From NCBI GenBank assembly GCA_973895155.1, contig OZ316891.1:10044001-10108000 (forward strand): a stretch of DNA of 64,000 nucleotides. Direction: 5' to 3'. A model generated the notes under the pieces. The model had not been told where the DNA came from. It did no database searches and saw nothing but the letters and a program-made list of their open reading frames with translations. The stretch comes from Marsupella aquatica (taxonomy: Eukaryota; Marchantiophyta). Both the position numbers and the translations under genes were made by a program. Each line of letters starts with the position of its first letter. Within the stretch, counting starts at the first letter, position 1. Below, in pieces: positions 11,216 through 20,130 of this stretch.

Positions 11216-12108
11216 TTCTTTGCATGCTCTCATTATTAAAATGCCACTACAGTAAACTGGAAGACGGGTACGGTTATCTGAACGTGTCTTCGACATATAA
11301 CTAGTTCGATACTCGGGCACGAGAAATAATTCTGGAATTCAATCAAGCAAATGAATCCTGGTTCGCGTGCCTTGCATCATTCTCAAGTATGGGCTATCTA
11401 CAGTAGGTTGTTCGGTCACGCTAGTAACATCATCCTCAACAAGCTCGGCTTACTCTTGGTCCGGTCGGTGTCTCTGTCATTGAGGATGCAGCAGTGGCAT
11501 ATCGAATTGCAGAAAATTCCTGATTGACGTCCTGCCGTGCAATCAGCGACAGAACGATCCTCATCTCAGATGGATGGCTCTGAGCCTCTGACCCTGTGGA
11601 TTTTCGGTCCTAATCCATCTGCATCTGCAACCCCGCATCATTCTTGCACGTCTTTGCACCCGACGCACATTGGTGAATGGTGATGGATAGGACTTCCCAA
11701 AAGCGAGAGGATAGAGCTTCACGTACGAAAGCTTGTGGGCGATCATTTATTGCCGCAGCGTGCGATAATTAGGAATCTGGGTCCAGAGAGGTGACAGCAA
11801 AACGGAGACCGTGAGGGGGACCGGCCTAACTTCTGCTGCTCTGGTACCTATCTATCCATATCCCTTCCGGGTTACACTCTTCATCAGTCGCCTGAGAGGT
11901 GAAGGTCCCTGAAGCGGTCCTCTCACACGGCACACCATGTTAGGACTGTACAAAACACGACACCGTTATTTCTAAGGTTTTTTCTTGTTCGACAATTTGG
12001 CAAATGTCACCTTGAGTGAGAAAAAAGATGTTAGATAACACATTTCATCTTACTGTGAGCCAAATATTTGTAGCTACTCATCACCATCTAACAATATTAC
12101 TAATTATA
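11216..12108. other. Intergenic, fragment of dispersed repeat R1 near 11900-12030
   Basis: The 3' part contains gaaggtccctgaagcggtcctctcac and ggcaaatgtcaccttgagtga. These are close to sequences at 15030-15135, 16385-16430, 35690-35730 and 50960-51020 and mark one dispersed family (here called R1). The rest shows nothing I can name. Confidence 0.45.
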
Positions 12109-12136
12109 CTAGCCCCATGCCGTGCGTTGCACGAAA

Positions 12137-12305
12137 GACGTCGAGGAGAGGGCAAGATGTCGAGGTGAGACTAAGATTTGGAAGTGAGGGCAAGATGTCA
12201 AGGTGAGGGCAAGATGTCGAGGAGAGGGCAAGATATATCGAGGAGAGGGCAAGATATCGAGGTGAGGGTAAGATTTTGAGGCGAGGGTAAGATTTTGAGA
12301 CGAGG
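12137..12305. repeat. Minisatellite, about 19-bp unit, next to Helitron 3' end
   Basis: About nine imperfect units of cgaggtgagggcaagatgt lie directly internal to the Helitron terminal hairpin. Unit variants include cgaggagagggcaagat and gaggcgagggtaagatttt. Arrays close to the 3' terminus are known in some Helitron families. Confidence 0.85.
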
Positions 12306-12403
12306 CAAACATGGTTGTGCATTGCAAACATGTAATTCAGGCAAAAAGTCAAACAGATTAATACAAAAGTGATCAATCTTTATTCACCCTCGTATTCACC
12401 CGT

Positions 12404-12718
12404 TCAATAAAGAACCTCATCATATACAATTTTTTTGTCAACCTTGCTTGACCCTCCTTGGAATCCGAAAGTAAAACCTTGATAGTTGTAAGAGATATTC
12501 GGGGAGATATTGCCCTTGAAAATGCTGCATACAACTGTCCGGTGACTAAATACAGGCTTTGAAAACTGTAACCCTACATGTTCGAAAGTCTGACCTTGAG
12601 CTTTGTTTATGGTCATTGCAAATTGGACCCTACCTAATAAAAAAGGAAATGATTTGTCATATGTCAACTGAATCCGTGGGATGAATGTAAGGGTCCCTGC
12701 ATGTTTTCCTGCAAGAAC
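12404..12718 (-). pseudogene. Helitron Pif1-like helicase, C-terminal remnant with two frameshifts
   Basis: The minus-strand frame from about 12718 reads AGKHAGTLTFIPRIQLT..., then QFAMTINKAQGQTFEHVGL, then FSKPVFSH. These are the conserved late motifs of Helitron RepHel/Pif1-type helicases, including the AMTINKAQGQT motif. After PVFSH the expected GQLYAAFSRA stretch is found only in a shifted frame. The original frame returns at a run of seven A residues just before IVYDEVLY and the TGA at 12404-12406. So there are two compensating frameshifts, and the protein is non-functional. Rep, helicase motif I and everything N-terminal are absent. The enzyme would unwind DNA during rolling-circle transposition. 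Confidence 0.88.
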
Positions 12719-13245
12719 CCAATGCCCTTGCGTTGCACGAAAGATGTAGAGGTGACAAAAGATGTCAAAGAGAGAAAAAATATGTCAAGGTGATAAAAGA
12801 TTCAAGGTGAGCAAACGATGTCAAGGTGATAAAACATGTAAAGGAGAGAAAAGATGTCCAAGTGAGCAAACAATGTCCAGATGATAAAAAAAGGTTGACT
12901 CCGAGAGAAAAGGTTTCAAGGTGAGCAAAAGATGTCACGGTAAGCAAAAGATGTTGAGGAGAGAAATACAGGGAGAAATAGATGTTGAGATGAGAAAAAG
13001 ATTTCAAGGAGAGAAAAATATGCCAAGCCAGGTGAACAAAAGATGCTACGGTGAGCAAAAAATGTTGAGGTGAGAAAATATGTCCAAGAGAGAAAAAGAT
13101 GGTGAGATGAGAAAAAGATTTTGATAAGAGAAAAAAAATGAAGAGAGAAAAGATGTTGACGTGAGTGAAAGAGATAAAAACATTTTGAGATAGCAAAAGA
13201 TGTTTAGGCAAGGCAAAGATGTCAAGGCCAAAGAAGATAAAAATG
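12716..13245. repeat. Second Helitron-end-like motif followed by a long related minisatellite
   Basis: At 12722-12738 the sequence gcccttgcgttgcacgaaag repeats the Helitron terminal block of 12119-12137. A degenerate array of 18-20-bp units (gatgtcaaggtgagcaaaa and variants) follows for about 500 bp. Unit length and phrasing match the 12137-12305 array, so the two motif-plus-array modules are paralogous. The CTAG end is not preserved here (minus strand reads attgggttcttg). Confidence 0.75.
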
Positions 13246-13504
13246 TAGAGGCATGTTTAAATGTACATTGCATTGAGGCAAAGATTTGGGGTGATGTGAA
13301 CATTTTGACTTGAGGCAAAGAAATGCAAAAAGATGCATATGAGCCAAAGAAATGTAGATAATGCAAATTAATGTAAGAAGCAAAGGCAAGAAACTTGTTT
13401 ACACATCTCATGTGTTGTTGCGACCATCTCATCATTATGACGATGCAATCACTCTGGCCATGAGGGTGTTGTGGCTATGCTGGTCTTGCGGCCATGTTGT
13501 TGCC

Positions 13505-13540
13505 AAGCCCAATGCCAACGCATTGCATATATACATTGAG
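13505..13540 (-). other. Third, degenerate Helitron-terminus-like motif
   Basis: The string caatgccaacgcattgcat corresponds to the terminal blocks at 12117-12133 and 12721-12737 (caatgcccttgcgttgcac) with several substitutions, and gcattgggcttgg follows on the minus strand. It probably marks the inner edge of the tandem modules. Confidence 0.45.
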
Positions 13541-14879
13541 GTAAGGTAAAGAACTGTTTATTAAAAGCCGGGTTAAAAGCTGGGGTTTTTAGGTGGATCC
13601 AACTAAAATATTGAATTTTCCATAATTCTTTCTTGCCCATTTCATGTGAAAAGTGTTGTCAATGCTGAGACCTTGTTCAAAATAGCACATGAAATTGTGC
13701 AATCAAGTCATGTAATTCAAGTCAACACAAAAATATGGAATAATTAAGGCGCAAATGGGTAATGAGAGTACATGGGCAAGAGTTGGGCAAGAAATCCTTA
13801 TTGTTAATGATACAAAAGATGGAACAAAAGACTGGAAAAAAGATGCAAACTATGGGGGCAAAGAATTGGGCTCCAGACTTGGGAAAGAATTAGGGCAAAA
13901 GCGAGACTAATAGAGATGAGGGGACATGTCAAGCAATACATGTCTTGTGGAGAAACATGTTGGGAGCTTGATCTACTTGGTCTTCATTAAAGATGCATTT
14001 TTTGAACAGATTTTCAAAGAGAATGTTGGACGTAGAGATGGAATAACAAATTTCAGACCGATTTTCTATAAAACAAAAAACAAAAAACAAAAATTTAATC
14101 AAAAAATGTAAAAAAGAGTTGACTTTGCTTTTGCATTTTTATTTTATTTTGGAAGAAGATGCTGTTTTGTTGTGAAAACTATATTGTTGGGAAAGCAAGG
14201 ATGTGGGAGGTGAGAGCGAGTGCAAGAGAGATGATGGCCCCGGGTGCTTTGATACTATTGGGAGGGGAATATTTATTTTTTCTCTCCCCCTTTTTCCTAT
14301 TTTTACACTCCTATGCAACACCATTACTCCCTTTTTTACTTTCGGATTAACCCATTTTTACTTTCGGATTCCAAGGATTAACCCATTTTTTACTTTCGGA
14401 TTAACCCATTTTCCTTCCTTCTAGAGTCTCATAGGCTCTGCAAAAATCCAAAATTTCTCTTGCCCCAAAAGATTTTCCTTCCATTCGTGTGTACTTTCAT
14501 ACTTGAAAAAAAAACCCCATTTAAGATGATGTCACATAAGTATCTTCTCATATAAGATGTCAGATCAGTATCATCTCCTATACTTTGTATTATACTATTA
14601 AAATGAGCATATCATTTGACATACCTGGTCAATCAATCTAAGGGTACAAAAAATATTTGAAAAAATCTGACGGCTCAGGTTTGTTCCCTCCATTTCTGAA
14701 TTTGCATAGACTTTCGTCTATTTGCATAAACTTTCGTCTATAATCCAAGGGAGGGAACAAACCTTCTATAATAGTTTGTTCCCTCCATTTATTACCTTCT
14801 ATAATATGCAATTTCTGAATTTGTAAGCAGACGAAGTAGATTTTCCTGTAAGTTTTCCCGCCAAATTTCCTACAATTAA
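13541..14879. other. AT-rich intergenic with small local repeats
   Basis: Contains three near copies of cccattttt(a)ctttcggatt (14325-14412), a repeated tttgcataaactttcgtcta (14701-14741) and a repeated tttgttccctccat(tt). No gene is recognised. Confidence 0.45.
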
Positions 14880-15277
14880 GGATGATGGTCAGATTGAGGC
14901 TCATGGGGTTGGTGCCTAGGCAAAAAACTGGCTAATAGAAGCAAAACACCTACCAAATTTCTGCCAAAAGTGGCTAACACTTTTTTGAGAGGTCTAATCT
15001 CGCAAATTCTTGCCACAAAAACCCTCACTCTTGAAGGTTCCTCAAGGAGTTGTCTCACATGGCAGACCATGTGCAGGAGGTCAGCTTTTTCCTAAGGGTT
15101 TTTCTTGTTTGCCGAGGTGGCAAATGTCACCTTGTCTGAAGGAGAAGCGGGAGGAGAAGATGCAGGAAATATTCCTTGTCAAGTTTTGTTAAATTAATCT
15201 TTGACTGTTACATCTCCTTGGATTTAAGGATAACCATTAGGTTCTGGCTAATGAGGTAGGTGGTTAGGTGAGAAATT
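14880..15277. repeat. Dispersed repeat R1, left part interrupted by the Mutator-like element
   Basis: Includes aaatttctgccaaaagtggc, gaaggttcctcaaggagttgtctcac and ggcaaatgtcaccttgtctgaagg, which recur after the insertion (16280-16430) and at 35690 and 50960. The sequence ends in gtgagaaatt, the target duplicated by the insertion. Confidence 0.7.
15268..15277 (+). repeat. Target-site duplication, left copy
   Basis: GTGAGAAATT, identical to 16280-16289 on the other side of the element. Confidence 0.93.
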
Positions 15278-16279
15278 GAGATATATGCTTGATGGGCCCC
15301 CGGGTGAACCTTTCTTACCTGATGGGCCCCTAGGGAACTTTTTTTACCAAGTGGGACCCCTCTTAATGACCAGTACACATGTTCTTGTGTGGTGCCTACA
15401 CCTGTCCTTGTGTGGTGCCTACTATGTATGGTGACTCCAAGCAAACTGCACAGTTGAACCGTGCGGTCAACCTTGCATGGTCGACCGAGAAACCACGGAG
15501 ATGATTTGGGAGAAACCGCGAAAAGCGATTGCCGTTGCCGAATCTGCGATTTGAAGACAATATGCATTATGTCTTCGGATTCACTGGGTTAATGTCTGAA
15601 GACACAATGAATTATGTCTTCGGGTTCAAATTTTTACCGTATTGTGGGGTAGTTATTAGGTATGTTTTTCACGTTGCACACATGGGTTTTTCACGATGTT
15701 TTCATGCACGACTGTCAGCGTTAGTGTGGGGTACCTCCAAATGTCCACAAAGAATATTCAAGTTCAATGTTCGGAATTTGCCTACTGCCGCCACAACAAA
15801 AATTGGCAAATGATTGACAAATGCGCTCAAAAAATGGTAATACTCCCCTATGTAATGCATACAAACAAAGGTGTGTACAAGAAGACAGACCCAAAGGTGT
15901 CGGGTACACCCTAAACCCTAAACCTTGAAACACGGGAAGACATAATCCATTGACTCTTCAGGCATTAACCCATTGAATCCAAAGACATAATGCATATTGT
16001 CTTCAAATCATAGTTTCGACAGCGGCAGTCACTTTTCGCGGTTTCTCCCGAATCATCTCCGTGGTTTCTTGGTCGACCATGCAAGGTTGACTGCACGGTT
16101 CAACTGTGCAGTTTGCTTGGAGTCACCATACATAGTAGGCACCACACAAGGACAGGTGTAGGCACCACACAAGAACAGGTGTACTGGTCATTAAGAGGGG
16201 TCCTACTTGGTAAAAAAAGTTCCCTAGGGGCCCATTAGGTAAGAAAGGTTCACCAGGGGACCCATCAAGCATATATCTC
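15278..16279. mobile_element. Non-autonomous Mutator-like element (MULE) with long terminal inverted repeats
   Basis: The ends are inverted copies of each other over about 350 bp (15278-15628 versus 15926-16279). I count five mismatches in the first 115 bases or so. Both termini begin GAGATATATGCTTGATGGG; maize Mu ends begin GAGATAATTGCC. The flanks are a perfect 10-bp duplication, GTGAGAAATT, at 15268-15277 and 16280-16289, close to the 9-11 bp typical of this superfamily. Removing the element and one copy of the duplication restores a continuous R1 repeat. The roughly 300-bp interior carries no transposase. It has a short open frame of unknown origin and a telomere-like string, so it must have been moved in trans. 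Confidence 0.92.
15909..15924 (+). repeat. Interstitial telomere-like string
   Basis: CCCTAAACCCTAAACC, a little over two copies of the Arabidopsis-type telomere unit, inside the Mutator-like element right beside its right inverted repeat. Too short to be a former telomere. Confidence 0.8.
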
Positions 16280-16289
16280 GTGAGAAATT
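16280..16289 (+). repeat. Target-site duplication, right copy
   Basis: GTGAGAAATT, identical to 15268-15277. Confidence 0.93.
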
Positions 16290-18180
16290 GGCTTATGGAA
16301 GATAAATACATAACAAATTTCTGCCAAGGTGGCAAAGACATTTTTGAGAGGTGGAATCTAGCAAATTTTGGCCGCAAAGAAGCTGGTGAAGGTTCCTCAA
16401 GCGGTCTTCTCACATGACACTCCATGAGAAGACGCTTCCAGCATCTTCTCAGTGGCAAATTCTCACTAATTCTGACCTAATAATATTTTTGCACTTTGAC
16501 AAAAAACAATTAAATGCTAAATTTTCAATGTCTCTAGAATTGGACTTCAATCTGGCACCAACTTGCCACCACTCTTGAGGGGTGAGGGCGTGAAGTCGCC
16601 ACTTCCAACAAACAGGACTATAACACTGACTCGAGCCACGTAAGTTTTGTAGCAACAACACTGACCAGAATCATGACAATTCCTAAGCAAAGGTCATGGG
16701 AAGGGGCCGGGCTCAAGGTGGACAGTCCTGACCCCCAGACGGACTTTGAGTTCTGAGAGCTTGAGTGAGAGCTCCTCTTGGGCCCAAGACTAACGAAGTT
16801 TACTTTGTGTGCAATGGACGTTTGGCGCATGAGTTACGACACAACCCAAGTGACGATGGGTTTGAGGGCCTAGGCATGAGCACTGGGTCGCCCTGATCAC
16901 AATGGGCTAAGGCACTCTGCCCCGCACGCTACCTACAGACGCCTAGCTAGAAAGTTAGTTGCATGCCCATGCGTGCGGGTTGGGGTCCAAGTAAGGGGGC
17001 CAAATTTGGGGACCAAAGTAAGTCCGGGGGTGGCAGGTCTCTAGAAGCATATATGAGGGAGTGGTGTCTCCCTGGGGGCCAAGGGCGAGCCCAAGTTGTG
17101 AGCCATGGCGGTTGCGATACCACGGGGAGATGCCAAATGGAAACGACAATAACTTCCCACCAGAAAGTCTGTTCGAGAACTTCTTGAGTGCGTTGGAAAT
17201 CTCTCAACCTGGAAAACTACATCCTCTTGAGTTCAACTGGGCCTTGGGGTGCTATGGATTCTCAGGGTTTGCGGGGGCTATCTCTCTCGCTTGCCAAATC
17301 TTGTCGAAACAACCACCAAGCCGCGTTCAATTCCCATGGGAGCTTGCGTTGGGGAGGCAAGGCCAAGTAGGCATGGAGGTTGAATTCCAAGTGCACTAGG
17401 CCCCTAGGCTATCAGCTGAGTGAGAACTGTGATTGGTTGCTAGAGTCAGGACCATTCTGGTCCCAGCGTTTTAGGACAAGCTTTTGGACAAGTTATACTA
17501 TTTGGGTCATGAACATATCCGGGGGGGGCAGGGCGGTCAGCCAGCAATGGATAGGTACATGGGTGAGCAAGGGCTGCACCCAAAGAGGGACTATTCTAGA
17601 TGAACAGCGGGTGTCGGTTCTAGCTCCGGCGGCTTATGGCAAGGCCATGCGGGCCAGGGAGGACCTATTTGCTGACCTACTTATTAATGTCTATTAAGCT
17701 TGGGTAGGATGCTAGGCTTGGAATGCCTAGATCCTTGGGTTACTTACTAGAGTGTTTAGTTGTTTGTGCAGACAATGAGGACCATTGAGCGAAGGATGTG
17801 TTAGGGAGCAAATGCGGCTTCGTATGGGAGTGGCCATCGAGGGTGCAAGAGACATCAAGTTTCTTTCTCAAGGAGTTCCGTGGAGACATTTGGGCACCAA
17901 GGGCTTAGGCGTGGGTGCTGGGATTGGTGAGGGCGCTAGGTGGCTAGGTCCACCACTACTACACACAGGCATTGGGCTTGTAAATAAATCAAAATTGAAA
18001 TAAGTTTTTGCATAAAGTTGTAGGTAGTGTTTGTCAAACTTGGGAAATTTTTTACAGACAGTGCATATTAAGTAAAGGTACGTCTAAGTATTTATGTAAA
18101 ATATTGATTTGTTGAGAAAATACAACATTAACGATAGCAAACCCATGATCATCCAATGCACAAGTAGTTGATACAGAGAA
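16290..18180. other. R1 repeat remainder, then intergenic with G-biased open frames
   Basis: 16290-16440 completes R1. From 16560 to 17960 the plus strand is G-rich and holds several overlapping frames, the longest 112 codons from a GTG at 17061 to 17399. That frame reads protein-like (LENFLSALEISQPGKL-like tract) but has no ATG, no partner exon and no known motif. I treat it as a possible old element, not a gene. Confidence 0.35.
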
Positions 18181-18189
18181 TAAACATGG

Positions 18190-18450
18190 TTCACCTCAAC
18201 TGAGACTATGTCCACAAAAACACACAAGAGCTTTATTGTACTCTAGGTTCATTGCCCATACCATATCTTGCAATACAGGTTCTCGGTATCTCTCAACTGG
18301 TTCCATAACAATGAACGTGAGTTCCTCCTATCCAAGCAAACATTGTTTGGGATATAATGTACAACATGACTAACCTAACCAAATCTGTGACTAAGGTTAT
18401 CCCTAACTATGGTTATAATCGTAACTATAGACCTAAGAGTAAATTCCTAA
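18190..18450 (+). repeat. Dispersed LTR-like repeat fragment (family R3)
   Basis: Shares the order ggttcacctc, ctacgtccaca/ctatgtccacaa, cacacaagagctttatt, gactaacctaac, ccctaactatggtta with 43200-43520 (plus). Partial matches occur at 47620-47760 (plus) and 52380-52720 (minus). The arrangement resembles plant LTR-retrotransposon terminal repeats, but I could not fix TG...CA ends. Confidence 0.5.
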
Positions 18451-18788
18451 CCTGATTTATTAGAGTACATAACTTTTAAAGAAAGAAAATTAAATTTGGA
18501 GAAATTATTTATGGCATTCTTGCATAAATAATTGGAAGGAAAACATATTATCTCTTTGTGCAGGGCATGATTGTGCAAACCTGATTGTTGCTAAGGTATT
18601 GCACTCTAGAACCATCTTTCCCAACTTCTATTTCAAACATGACTGACTTCCAGTGATTGGGCGCATTTGCTTTTGGAGGTAAAGGTTCCAGTCTCATCTT
18701 TTTCAAACAAAATATATGTAGGCCATTTTTCCTCAATTTGGGAAAGGAGTGTTACAGGCAGCATTTTTCTCACTCAGCTGATAGCCTA

Positions 18789-18839
18789 GGGAGCCATGTA
18801 GGATTGTCTCAGCAAAACACTCAATCCTACATGGCTCCC
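18789..18839. repeat. Perfect 18-bp inverted repeat (hairpin, 15-nt loop)
   Basis: gggagccatgtaggattg at 18789-18806 is exactly complementary to caatcctacatggctccc at 18822-18839. The right arm plus loop is repeated in inverse orientation 1 kb away (19763-19796). Confidence 0.9.
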
Positions 18840-19762
18840 AGATCCTTTCCCAGTGAGAAAGGAGTGCAAGTGGCAGGCAGTCCAGCTGGCAAGTTGCAAA
18901 TTGGTGTGGTAAGGTTTGGTGGCCAGCTACCCAATTTGAAGGGAAGTGGATTTGACTAGGTCTCTCTTGCCCCCCTGCCATATTTGGCGTTGCTGAAAGG
19001 ATGTGATTTTTCACTATTTTATTATTTGTACATAAGATAATTTAGCAAAACTTCACCAGCGTTTATCAGAGGTAAGACTTACTTAGGCATGCATGTGAGC
19101 CATTTGTTGTCCCTTAACCCGTTAGATCTTCCAACCAACCCTCTCAGCTTGACTGGGATTTGGTGAATGATGGGGAGCTTGTGGTTTTCCTTTGTATTTG
19201 CTGGCCAAAGCATTTTCCAGGTCAGATTAGGCAAAAGTTTGTCTACAAAAAGCTGGTTATCTAACACTTTCCAAGATGGACAATTATGCATCTGTTGTTG
19301 TCTGGGTTGAGCATCACTACCACAAATAATTTTACTTGCCCGCTAAATTCGTGTGATATCCATAATTATCAGTTCTATTTTGTATGAGTTGAGCATCATT
19401 GCTACAATGATTTAGTCTGCCCAATAAATTAGTGTGATCTATTTGGTAACAGTGTTTGTCTCCATCAAAGCAAACACCAGGAGATGAATCCATCCCCAGT
19501 CACCATTGTTACTGCCCAAAGCTTGCAGCACAGGGGGAATCCGGTACGCAGGGGACACTTGAGGAGACACTTCCCCATTAGAAATGCACCTGAATCAAAC
19601 TGCCTAAGAGCCACGGTTGAGGAGAGAGTGTGATTTGTGATAGAATATCAACACACATAGAAATGTCAGGAAACAGTTAGGATGTCTACTTGGTATTAAA
19701 CCCTTAATTCCCATGGTAGTGCTTTGGCCAGAGAAATCAACCCTTTAACTTTGGTAATCCCT

Positions 19763-19796
19763 GGGAGCCATGTAGGATTGAGTGTTTTGCTGAGAC
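19763..19796. repeat. 34-bp exact inverted copy of 18806-18839
   Basis: Starts gggagccatgtaggattg and ends gttttgctgagac. It is the exact reverse complement of the loop and right arm of the hairpin near 18.8 kb, suggesting ends of one inverted-repeat element spanning about 18789-19796. Confidence 0.85.
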
Positions 19797-20003
19797 GTCT
19801 GCTGCCTCCATTCTCGTGAAGCCCACACTGGCCAGTTGCTTCCTATGAGACTTGGCTAGGATGATATGAGGATGTGAACATAGTTGAAGTGGACATCCGG
19901 GGCAGGTGAATGGGGTACAGTATGTGAAATAAATACTGTGGGTTAACCGGAGTAAGTTCTACTGGAGCTTGTATTTTAGGTCACGAGGTTAGGTTTGGGT
20001 CCC

Positions 20004-20127
20004 GGTAATTATACATCAAAATATGACATATGGTGTACGACATCACTCCAGACCATGATTAACCTCATTATTTTCTTTAAATTAGTGAGTTCACACCCTA
20101 TATTACCACATTTTGATGTGTGATTGA
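20004..20127. mobile_element. MITE-like element, copy 2 of the 124-bp family
   Basis: Begins ggtaattatacatcaaaatatg and ends cattttgatgtgtgattgac, an imperfect inverted repeat of about 20 bp. The body matches copies at 7027 and 22685. No coding capacity. Confidence 0.65.
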
Positions 20128-20130
20128 CGG

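Larger units (their letters stand above)
12109..12720 (-). mobile_element. Truncated Helitron, 3' end with terminal hairpin and CTAG, minus strand
   Basis: Read on the minus strand, the element ends ...tttCGTGCAACGCACGG, then catggggCTAG, then T. CGTGC-AAC-GCACG forms a short hairpin 8-11 bases before CTAG, and the next base is T. This is the hallmark of Helitron 3' termini (hairpin, CTRR, insertion at AT). Upstream on the same strand lie a 19-bp-unit minisatellite and then the C-terminal end of a Helitron helicase (12404-12718), in the order expected. The 5' end, the Rep domain and most of the helicase are missing; homology stops at about 12718, where a second Helitron-end-like motif abuts. 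Confidence 0.85.

Noticed and set aside
12104-12376. Minus-strand frame with repeated LPSPRYLALSS-type sequence
   Set aside because: It is a translation of the 19-bp minisatellite inside the Helitron end.
12765-13435. Phe/Ser/Leu-rich minus-strand frames of 129-148 codons, suggesting a membrane protein
   Set aside because: They come from the second minisatellite (gatgtcaaggtgagcaaaa units); hydrophobicity is a by-product of the T-rich complement.
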